DNA of 53,602 nt from Nitrospinaceae bacterium. Lineage in GTDB: Bacteria; Nitrospinota; Nitrospinia; Nitrospinales; VA-1. The position numbers were made by a program, and so were the translations under genes. Of the stretch, positions 18,039 through 25,496 are shown piece by piece; position 1 is the stretch's first letter; every line of letters begins with the position of its first letter. The notes under the pieces were generated by a model. That model did no database searches and was not told the DNA's origin. It saw only the letters and a list, made by a program, of their open reading frames with translations. The stretch is taken from the NCBI GenBank assembly GCA_029261455.1, contig JAJDBH010000111.1, positions 1 to 53,602 of the forward strand, in the 5' to 3' direction.

Positions 18039-18920
18039 TTAATTCCAGACTTCTTGGAACTGTTCGAGAAAAACCGGTTCCATTTTGGTCGTGCCAAAGA
18101 TATTGACTTTTTGGTGCGAGTTGAATCCATGGAAATCACGGCTACCCGTAACGATTAAATCGAAACTAGTTGCCAAGTCGATAAAGTAATCCACAGTCCC
18201 CATTCTTTCATGATAGGGGTAATGGCATTCGAGACCGAGAAGCCCCATCTCTTTCAACTCTTCCAGTAAAACGGGAGCATTTTCAGGTTGTCTCCCTTTT
18301 TCTGGACAGATCAAGGAGTAGGATCGTTCTCCCGGATGGGCTAACACTGGTACACCTCCACTTTCCCGCACCATGGAGATGGCGGTCGGTGCGTCCAGGT
18401 TTTCTCGTTCAACATTATACTTTACCAGATACCGCTCAAAGGCTTGGCCTGTGCTGGACACGATACCAAGTCTCACCATCTCACGCGCAAGATGCGGCCT
18501 GGCTAGAACTCCTTCCGCCGCTCGTTTCACATTCTCAAACTCTATCATCCCTTGAAACCTGTCAGGAATGACCTCGTTCACTCGTACAATCAATTGACGC
18601 ATACGAGTTTCTCGGGTTTGGGTCATTTCTTTAACCCGATCTCTAAGCCGAGGCTTTATCGATTCATAGTCCTTAAAGTAGGCCAACATATGAATATTAA
18701 AGTCATGAAACTTTACTGTGATTTCAATACCAGGAAAAGCGGTGATCTCTGTTGCCTCCGCAGACTGAAGGAATTCTGGGATTCCATCAAAGGTATCGTG
18801 ATCGGTGAGGGATAAAACAGACACCTTGTTTTTTTCCGCAATATTTATCAATTCTGAGGGAGAAAATTCACCATCCGAAAAGATGGAGTGCATATGAATT
18901 TCAGATTTACGCAGTGGCAT
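18039..18920 (-). CDS. PHP-domain phosphoesterase
   Basis: This 293-residue cytoplasmic PHP-family hydrolase resembles the TrpH/YciV type, whose studied members remove 3' phosphate from nucleoside 3',5'-bisphosphates or degrade short RNA 5'-3'. Metal-binding motifs are in order: IHMHSIFSDGE, LTDHDTFDGI, GIEITV, PVLAHPGE, GLECHYPYH and GSRDFHG. It is transcribed towards the dihaem gene. The exact substrate is inferred only from family resemblance. Confidence 0.85.
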   Translation of the reverse strand: MPLRKSEIHMHSIFSDGEFSPSELINIAEKNKVSVLSLTDHDTFDGIPEFLQSAEATEITAFPGIEITVKFHDFNIHMLAYFKDYESIKPRLRDRVKEMTQTRETRMRQLIVRVNEVIPDRFQGMIEFENVKRAAEGVLARPHLAREMVRLGIVSSTGQAFERYLVKYNVERENLDAPTAISMVRESGGVPVLAHPGERSYSLICPEKGRQPENAPVLLEELKEMGLLGLECHYPYHERMGTVDYFIDLATSFDLIVTGSRDFHGFNSHQKVNIFGTTKMEPVFLEQFQEVWN

Positions 18921-19089
18921 AGGCTAACCGTTGTAGTTTCCTTGTATAATAACGGTTTTTTTGGAGATTTCATAACGAAATACGGATTCCCTGAAAATCA
19001 AATTCGCTCTGGCCCTCTAAAACACTGGTTTTCCGCCCCCTTATCTGCGGACATTGATTTCACATGGAGTTTCCGATACCTTAAAGAAT

Positions 19090-20400
19090 ATGAAACCAAC
19101 AATATTGATTTTGCTGATATTTATAGCGGGATGCCTGTCACCAAATCGAGGCACACCCCCATCATCGAACCCCAGAGAGGTCCTGATTGTATACACTGGC
19201 AACATGCTGTCAGAACTAAAACCTTGCGGATGCGCCAAGGAGGAAGATCAAGGCGGCATAGAAAGACGCATGCAATACATCAAAGACACACGCAGTCATA
19301 ACCCTCACCTAATACTTGTAGACACTGGCGACCATTTTAATGAACCCACACGTCAGGGAAAACTGAAAGCCGAGACGCTACTCATTGCAACGGAAAAAAT
19401 GCAATACGATGCCGTCGCACTTGGGGATCGCGACATGGTCTATGGTCCCCAATTTTTAAAGGAACGCAATCAAATTCCCTGGATAGCGGGAAACCTGTTG
19501 ATCGACCAGTTTGAACCCATCCGCTCAAAGGTGAAAGTATTCTCAAACGGATTGAAAGTAGGCATCATCGCAATAGCCGATCCTGACTTATTTTATGACC
19601 ATGTAGGCCTTAAAATTACAGATCCGAAACAAACAGCCCGAAAGCTGATCACACACATGCGTGAGACAGAAAATCCTAACCTCATCGTTCTTCTCTCCCA
19701 TGCGGAGAAACAGGCCGCCTTGGAATACCTCGATTTGGATGGGGTGGACGTTGTCATCAATGGGCATATTGTCACCGAAACGGATGTTATTGACCTGAAA
19801 CCAGTCAGAAAAAATGGCAAACTTTTCGTCCAGTCCTCCTCCCGAGGACAGAAAATGGGGGAATTGAGAGCCCAGTTTGATCCTCAAGGCAACAAATCTT
19901 TGAGTCACCAACTGGTAAAACTGGATTCAAGTGTGAAATTCGATCCCGAAATGGTAAAATTATACGAACAGTACAATGAAAAAGTCGAAGCCATGTTTTT
20001 CGAGACTCTGACTGGCAAGCGAAACGGAAGAAACAAATCTGTTTACGCTGGAGATATCCGGTGTAAAACCTGTCATCCCGCAGAGCACACAGTGTGGTCA
20101 GGTTCGCGCCATGCTCGAGCTTATGATACGTTAAGAAAAATTAACAAGGCATTTGATCCTGAATGTCTGGGTTGTCATGTGGTTGGCTTTAACCTCACGG
20201 GAGGCTTTATCAGCGAGCTGGATACTCCCGCTCTGAAAAATGTCCAATGCGAGGTATGCCACGGTCCCGGCCGGAGCCACGCATCAGCACCGCAGACAGG
20301 TTTTGGAGGACAGGCCAAAGAGGCCTGTAAACAATGCCATGTGAAAAACCATAGTCCGCGTTTTAATTTCGCGGACTATTGGCCGAAGATTAAACATTAG
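19090..20400 (+). CDS. lipoprotein: phosphoesterase-like domain fused to tetrahaem cytochrome c
   Basis: The ATG chosen gives a lipoprotein signal (FIAGC, Cys15), 436 residues in all. Residues ~30-300 follow the 5'-nucleotidase/UshA-type metallophosphoesterase order, but the metal motifs are altered. The usual DxH motif is replaced by TGNMLSELKPCGC (Cys46, Cys48), GNHE by GDRD, and the final GHxH by GHIV; VDTGDHF and LLSHA remain. The C-terminal part carries four haem c sites, at Cys325 (CKTCH), Cys359 (CLGCH), Cys387 (CEVCH) and Cys413 (CKQCH), like cytochrome c554-type modules. It is an envelope redox protein rather than a typical nucleotidase. It precedes the DsbA-like gene by 28 nt. Confidence 0.85.
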   Translation: MKPTILILLIFIAGCLSPNRGTPPSSNPREVLIVYTGNMLSELKPCGCAKEEDQGGIERRMQYIKDTRSHNPHLILVDTGDHFNEPTRQGKLKAETLLIATEKMQYDAVALGDRDMVYGPQFLKERNQIPWIAGNLLIDQFEPIRSKVKVFSNGLKVGIIAIADPDLFYDHVGLKITDPKQTARKLITHMRETENPNLIVLLSHAEKQAALEYLDLDGVDVVINGHIVTETDVIDLKPVRKNGKLFVQSSSRGQKMGELRAQFDPQGNKSLSHQLVKLDSSVKFDPEMVKLYEQYNEKVEAMFFETLTGKRNGRNKSVYAGDIRCKTCHPAEHTVWSGSRHARAYDTLRKINKAFDPECLGCHVVGFNLTGGFISELDTPALKNVQCEVCHGPGRSHASAPQTGFGGQAKEACKQCHVKNHSPRFNFADYWPKIKH

Positions 20401-20428
20401 TAAAATTTGAAATTATAAGGAGTCGTTC

Positions 20429-21055
20429 ATGAAAAAGGTTTCCTCCCTTTTACTGGCTGTATTTTTGTTTTTACCCACATGGGCACAGGCAGATGAAAAA
20501 ATTCGCGGCAAGTATGAAGTTATTGGTGACATCAGCAAACTCAAAAATGTCAAAACAATCGAGATGTCTGAATTCTTCAATTACTCCTGTGGACATTGCT
20601 ACCGGTTTCTGGAAACCTCCAAACGCCTGCGCTCCAAGTTCAAGGACAAACTACTTCATAAAAAATTTCCCATTTATTGGGGCAACCAGACGGCCTACCC
20701 GGCAATGGCATTTTATATCGCTGACGAGCTGGGGGTTGAAGAAGAGTTTACTCAGGAGTTATTTGATACCAGCTTTAAATTGGGCGTCGATATTTTTCAA
20801 CCCAAAGTCATTAAATTTCTGGCTCGTGATTTCAAGATAAGCAAGGAGATGACCGCAGGCATGCAGTCTGCTTCCATTAAAACCAAAACTGACCGATCCT
20901 TGGAGTTGGCCCAGCAATACAAGGCCAATGAAACACCAACGATTATCATCAACGACATCCTGAAAGTGGCACCGAGCATGACCAATGGAAGCACCGAAGA
21001 GATGACAGACAATCTCGAATTAATTTTTACAGATATTTTGAAAAATAATGGTTAA
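20429..21055 (+). CDS. DsbA-like thiol:disulfide oxidoreductase
   Basis: This 208-residue periplasmic protein has a signal peptide (to Ala21) and a DsbA-type thioredoxin fold with an inserted helical domain. The active site is Cys54-Gly-His-Cys57 (NYSCGHCYRF) rather than the CPHC of E. coli DsbA, and the cis-Pro loop is NETPTIII. AAGGAG precedes the ATG. It probably shares a transcript with the multihaem lipoprotein upstream, which would suit a role in exported cysteine-rich or haem proteins; this link is inferred. Confidence 0.88.
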   Translation: MKKVSSLLLAVFLFLPTWAQADEKIRGKYEVIGDISKLKNVKTIEMSEFFNYSCGHCYRFLETSKRLRSKFKDKLLHKKFPIYWGNQTAYPAMAFYIADELGVEEEFTQELFDTSFKLGVDIFQPKVIKFLARDFKISKEMTAGMQSASIKTKTDRSLELAQQYKANETPTIIINDILKVAPSMTNGSTEEMTDNLELIFTDILKNNG

Positions 21056-21104
21056 TTTCAGGTCGACTGCGCCCGTAATTTCCACCCTGTTCTGAAAACC
21101 TGCA

Positions 21105-22655
21105 ATGACTCCAAATAAAAAATTCCAAAAATACTCTTTAGGTCTGCTGGCAGGGATATTAGCCCTTCTATGCCTACCACAGGTCAACATTCCAGTCGGT
21201 CTTAAGGGAATAGCTGACGCGGGTTTTTTCAGCAACGATCTGGAAGTATTTGAAGAGGTCCTGGGTTTGGTTTCGGAAAAATACGTCTACCCTCCCAACC
21301 ACAAAAAACTATTCTCCGCCGCTATTGAAGGGATGGTGAAGAATGTAGACTCAGAACTTTTAACGCTCAGCAAAAATCCTAACATCAATACCATCAGGTA
21401 CAAAAACCAGAGTACCCGATATAGATTGACTTACGACAAAAATCACGATTGGGATGAGCTCCTGAAAGTTTATTATTTCCTCCACGACCAATCCGACAAA
21501 GCAATTACCAAAGAAAACCTGGAAAGCTCGGCAATTGAGGGAATCATGAGTTCACTTGACACCTACTCCCAGTATATGGACAAGGACTCCTTTAAAAAGT
21601 CCATGCGCGACACAGAAGGAAAGTATGGCGGTTTGGGAATGGTGATCACCATGAAAGACAAACGGCTATATGTGGTCAAAACCATGAGAGATTCACCTGC
21701 AGAAAGAGCTGGAATTCTTGCCGACGATTCATTCATGAGTGTAAATGGTAAAGAAATCGTTGGGATGCATATTGAGGAACTCGCCAACCTGCTTCGAGGG
21801 TACCCCGACACCAAAGTCACCGTAACTCTTCAGCGCCCCAGCGAAAAAAGAAAACGCACCTACACCCTCACCCGCGAAATTATTTTAATCAGCACGGTTG
21901 AGTATAAAACTCTCGACAATCAGATTGGTTATTTAAAGATCAACAGTTTTTCCAAACAAACCGAGAAACAGTTGAAGGAAGGCTTGGAACAAGCTAAAGA
22001 AAATGATGTGAAGGGTTTCGTTCTGGACTTACGTGAGAACCCCGGTGGACTTCTCACCCAATCGGTAAAAGTCGCCAGTCATTTTCTTTTCAAGGGGAGA
22101 ATGGTCGTTTATACCCAAGGTAGAGCAGAAGATGATTACCATGAGTACCGTGGTTTATACCGAGACAGCCTGCACCAGGTTCCCGTTGCGATTCTCATTA
22201 ATCAGTACAGTGCCAGCGCATCAGAGATCGTCGCAGGAGCATTGCGGGACTCAGGAAAAGCCCTGATCATTGGTGAAAATTCTTACGGTAAAGGTTCTGT
22301 GCAAACCATTTTCAGATTAAGCGATGGCTCTGGGCTTCGCCTCACTACTTCAAAATATTACACGCCTTCAGGAATCGATATCACCGAGCACGGCATTGTT
22401 CCAGAAATTCATATCATCAACGATGTCGCGGGAGAAGAAGTGCAGGAACCAGACAAAACCGGCCCCACTCTCTCTTCGTTAAATTTAAAAACATCCAGTC
22501 TCAATAAGTTTTTTGAAAAGCAAGGTATCACTTTGACACCGGAACACGATTCAGCCATGGAGCTGGCTCTTCGCATTCTGAAAAACAACACTGTTGCCAG
22601 TAAAAAGCGGTCTATGGAAAAAGCACGAGAAATTGCCGCCAACATTAATTATTAG
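21105..22655 (+). CDS. ctpA: carboxyl-terminal processing protease (S41)
   Basis: This 516-residue periplasmic serine protease has an N-terminal signal/membrane helix (~15-35), then a PDZ domain (~170-255, GGLGMVITMKDKRLYVVKTM) and the S41 catalytic core. The catalytic dyad is Ser371 in YSASASEI and Lys396 in SYGKGSVQ, the 25-residue spacing of the family. VLDLRENPGGLL is also present. Family enzymes trim C-termini of exported proteins. The N-terminal ~140 residues are longer than in minimal CtpA. The gene symbol is by family. Confidence 0.92.
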   Translation: MTPNKKFQKYSLGLLAGILALLCLPQVNIPVGLKGIADAGFFSNDLEVFEEVLGLVSEKYVYPPNHKKLFSAAIEGMVKNVDSELLTLSKNPNINTIRYKNQSTRYRLTYDKNHDWDELLKVYYFLHDQSDKAITKENLESSAIEGIMSSLDTYSQYMDKDSFKKSMRDTEGKYGGLGMVITMKDKRLYVVKTMRDSPAERAGILADDSFMSVNGKEIVGMHIEELANLLRGYPDTKVTVTLQRPSEKRKRTYTLTREIILISTVEYKTLDNQIGYLKINSFSKQTEKQLKEGLEQAKENDVKGFVLDLRENPGGLLTQSVKVASHFLFKGRMVVYTQGRAEDDYHEYRGLYRDSLHQVPVAILINQYSASASEIVAGALRDSGKALIIGENSYGKGSVQTIFRLSDGSGLRLTTSKYYTPSGIDITEHGIVPEIHIINDVAGEEVQEPDKTGPTLSSLNLKTSSLNKFFEKQGITLTPEHDSAMELALRILKNNTVASKKRSMEKAREIAANINY

Positions 22656-22685
22656 TTCAATATTAAGATTTAAGAGGATGTATAA

Positions 22686-22928
22686 ATGAACATCACCAAT
22701 ATCGATTTCGAAAAAGGAACAGTTCAAAGTGATTTCTTCAATTGGGAAATTGTTTCGAATAATGACAACAAATTCCTCCTGTTACAGCGAGAAGAAAACG
22801 GACGCTTCCATGCCGCAGAAGCAGATGTCAAAAAGAAACAGATCTGGGAGGTTAAGGAAATAAACTACCGTGGACCCAACGGTGACACCTTCTTTCATGA
22901 TGAGGATAGCGGAATCATTAAAGTCTAA
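22686..22928 (+). CDS. 80-residue protein of unknown function
   Basis: A small, soluble protein follows ctpA after 30 nt with AGAGGA upstream. It reads like a compact beta-barrel or strand-rich fold (WEIVSNNDNKFLLLQREENG; KKQIWEVKEINYRG). It has no signal peptide, cysteines or recognisable motif. The initial MNITNIDFEKGTVQSD and regular codon use make it likely to be real. Confidence 0.65.
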   Translation: MNITNIDFEKGTVQSDFFNWEIVSNNDNKFLLLQREENGRFHAAEADVKKKQIWEVKEINYRGPNGDTFFHDEDSGIIKV

Positions 22929-23028
22929 CCACTCTGTGTGAGGCCGGTTCTTCATTACCCATAAAATAAGCAACGCCATCAAGAGCACGTGATATTCTTC
23001 TCACAGGGAAGGGAAATTGTTTTTTAAA

Positions 23029-24012
23029 CTATCGAATCTTTGCCCTGCCAATATAGTTGCTATCTTCTCCAAACCAGAGTGTTCCTGAAGGTTTGTGAAA
23101 ATACATATGGCGCACTGCCCCCGCCCCACTGGGGATTTTGGTGATGCTGAAAAATTTCTCAGCTTGCGGATTGAAACCGATCAACCGGTTCGGCGTTTCC
23201 CCTGCTTCCACCATCCATAGATTGTCCCGGTCGTCCTTCGCCATGGCGTAGGGATAGGAATCTTCACCTGCCGGCAACGGTCGTTGCTGAAATTTCCCCG
23301 TCTTTGGGTCGAAACTACCCAATAAGCCTTCGGCATAATCGACGTACCAGATTTTATGGTCAGAAGTGATCACCAACCGACGTGGTCGGGAATCCGGGTT
23401 GGGCAATTCGTATTCCTCAAGTACAAAAGTTTCAGGATTGACCGATGCCAGTTTGCTCGTTCCAAACAGTGCTATCCAAGGACGGTCTTTGGAGTCTATA
23501 CGTATACCGTAAGGCCGGGAGCGAGAAGTCAAGACTCTCACCAGTTTCACCATTCCCGTTTTGGTCATCAGCTTGCCCACAAAATTTCCATGTTGAACTG
23601 TGAACCAGATATCCCCTTTACTGTCGAACACCAACGTATGCGGGTCACCGGCATTTGAGTCAGGCATGGGGTATCGGGTAATTTCACCCGAGGATGGATC
23701 AAGTTTTCCGATGAATCCATTTCTGTTGCCAGCGAACCAGACAGACCCGTTGTCGTCCACAATCAAGTTGTGTGGGCCTGCTCCGCGTCCCAGTTCGTAT
23801 TTTGTGAAATTCCCCGAAGCCGGATCGAGATAAGCCAGATAACCGCCTTTCTGACCGCAGAACCACACGCGTCCTTCAGGGTCCACAAAGGGATCTCGCG
23901 GACGTGTGTCCTCCCAGGGAACTAGCCATTCAGTTATTTCAACCGGACTGGCGTGAACGTTGGAATAACTACAAGCAAGCAAAACAATGAATACTAAAAT
24001 CGACTGTTTCAT
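23029..24012 (-). CDS. exported Vgb-like beta-propeller protein
   Basis: This 327-residue protein has a signal peptide (to about Ala21) and six to seven blades of the virginiamycin B lyase/SMP-30-like propeller. Each blade carries variants of D..G.VWF......IGKLDP.TG, for example GNRNGFIGKLDPSSGEITRY. Despite the family name, most relatives have no known link to streptogramin breakdown, and catalytic residues cannot be confirmed here. The starting ATG follows a GAGGTG site. It is monocistronic. Confidence 0.8.
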   Translation of the reverse strand: MKQSILVFIVLLACSYSNVHASPVEITEWLVPWEDTRPRDPFVDPEGRVWFCGQKGGYLAYLDPASGNFTKYELGRGAGPHNLIVDDNGSVWFAGNRNGFIGKLDPSSGEITRYPMPDSNAGDPHTLVFDSKGDIWFTVQHGNFVGKLMTKTGMVKLVRVLTSRSRPYGIRIDSKDRPWIALFGTSKLASVNPETFVLEEYELPNPDSRPRRLVITSDHKIWYVDYAEGLLGSFDPKTGKFQQRPLPAGEDSYPYAMAKDDRDNLWMVEAGETPNRLIGFNPQAEKFFSITKIPSGAGAVRHMYFHKPSGTLWFGEDSNYIGRAKIR

Positions 24013-24268
24013 CGAGACACCTCAGGCTTTCTACTTCTAAAAACTATAACACTGGATACTTATTAAGGGGGTATTTATAGAAAGAAGGTAATGCCTGTGC
24101 CCTCTTCACGGGTTAGAAGGAGTAGCACCAAGGGGCATCGAACCTCAGTTTCTGGAGTGAGAGGCCGGAGTTAATTCATTTAAACGCTATACTGGGGCTT
24201 CGACAAACTAATGTCTGATTTGGAGTTGCTATAATTTTGTTTGGGAGCAAATCTGACTCTAGGCCAGA

Positions 24269-24829
24269 TCACTCTGATTGAAATATGCGCAGGGACTTCA
24301 GGTGGGCCATAGAAGTTCTTAAAATATCTTTGGTTTTTCCTGCAAGGAAGTTCCCTCTTAAGTCGAGCTTTTTCAGTTTAGGGAAATTTTTCGAATGTGC
24401 CAGGGCTAGAGCACCTGCGTCGCGAACCTCATTCCAGCCCAACTGCAACACTTCAAGCTTAGGGAAACTAGAAGAGTTTGCTAAGGCTACGGTGCCTTCA
24501 TCTGCAAAAAAATTATGTTTCAGGATTAAGGTTTTGAGTTTTGCTAAAGGAGGAGTCTGAGCCAGAATTTCGGCTCCGTTGGGACTGATATCGTTGTACC
24601 GCAGATCGAGTTTTTTAAGTTTTTTTATAAAATCCTGTTTGAGGAGAATTTTCAGACCTTCATCTCCTATTCTTTTTCCAGAGAGGTTTAAAACCTTGCC
24701 TCCTCTAGACAGGTTTTCAGCAAAGAGCTTTCCAAAATCTACCGGTTCAGAAAAATTGGTTTGAGCCTCACCCCAATTCACCGGCAAGAGAAAGAGCAGT
24801 AACAGGAAAAGACACTTTCGCTTCAGCAT
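24269..24829 (-). CDS. exported short leucine-rich-repeat protein
   Basis: This 186-residue protein has a signal peptide (KCLFLLLLFLLPVNWGEAQ) and about five RNI-like leucine-rich repeats of 27-28 residues (LKKLDLRYNDISPNGAEILA; LEVLQLGWNEVRDAGALALA). The first module, VLNLSGKRIGDEGLKILL, is shared with the preceding gene and with a third copy near 45 kb. It is a likely periplasmic protein-binding scaffold. It starts 8 nt after the stop of the neighbouring paralogue, so the two are cotranscribed. Confidence 0.8.
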   Translation of the reverse strand: MLKRKCLFLLLLFLLPVNWGEAQTNFSEPVDFGKLFAENLSRGGKVLNLSGKRIGDEGLKILLKQDFIKKLKKLDLRYNDISPNGAEILAQTPPLAKLKTLILKHNFFADEGTVALANSSSFPKLEVLQLGWNEVRDAGALALAHSKNFPKLKKLDLRGNFLAGKTKDILRTSMAHLKSLRIFQSE

Positions 24830-24837
24830 TGGAAAAA

Positions 24838-25422
24838 TTAATCCTCTGAGTCCCCGTCCTTCGCGGCCCGGGCCTTGAGCTCTTCCCAGCTATTGATCAA
24901 ATCTTCGTCATCCTCATCCGTGACCTCTTCGTAGAAAAAGTCTTTCAGGTCATCCACATGGAGATGGCAAAGCCGGGTGCGGCATTTTGCTTTTTGAAGT
25001 GCCTCAATCCCCTCACGCCTAATTCGGTTTGAGGTGATAAATAAATGTTTTAGTTTTGAGAGTGTCTGAGATTCAGCAATCGCAATGGCTCCATCATCTT
25101 CAACCAGATTGCCATACAAACTGAGCTTTTTCAGATTACTCATATGAGGTGATTCGGCTATCGCCTTAACCCCATCATCGCTGATCACATTGCCATAAAT
25201 ATCCAGATCGGTCAGATACTTGAATTTTTCCGAGTTGGCAATCGCGGCAATTCCTTCATCGCTGATATTATTGTTAGGCAGTATCAGTCTTTTCAATTTG
25301 CGAAGACTTTTAGATGTGGACAACGTAATAGCTCCCTTGTCCCCAATCTGCTGGTTGCTCAAATCCAGACTTTTTTTATCTGGAGTCAAAAACTGTTTGA
25401 TCAGGTATTCAACACTTGCCAC
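24838..25422 (-). CDS. cytoplasmic short leucine-rich-repeat protein
   Basis: This 194-residue RNI-like LRR protein has no signal peptide, and its C-terminal tail is acidic (VTDEDDEDLIN). The repeats run from residue ~15 to ~150 (LKRLILPNNNISDEGIAAIA; LKKLSLYGNLVEDDGAIAIA). The start is GTG, chosen because GAGG lies 9 nt upstream and no ATG in frame exists. Paralogous to the exported LRR gene directly downstream and to the one beside the M1 aminopeptidase. Function is unknown; binding of a protein partner is the usual role of such repeats. Confidence 0.8.
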   Translation of the reverse strand: MASVEYLIKQFLTPDKKSLDLSNQQIGDKGAITLSTSKSLRKLKRLILPNNNISDEGIAAIANSEKFKYLTDLDIYGNVISDDGVKAIAESPHMSNLKKLSLYGNLVEDDGAIAIAESQTLSKLKHLFITSNRIRREGIEALQKAKCRTRLCHLHVDDLKDFFYEEVTDEDDEDLINSWEELKARAAKDGDSED

Positions 25423-25496
25423 GACCCATTACCTCTTCACATGTTAAAAGGGAAAATCAAGATGCAATTATAGCACAGGCTGGAACCTGTGACCTA

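Noticed and set aside
23029-24012. Antibiotic (streptogramin) inactivation by the Vgb-like protein
   Set aside because: The beta-propeller family is broad, the protein is exported, and catalytic residues cannot be shown.
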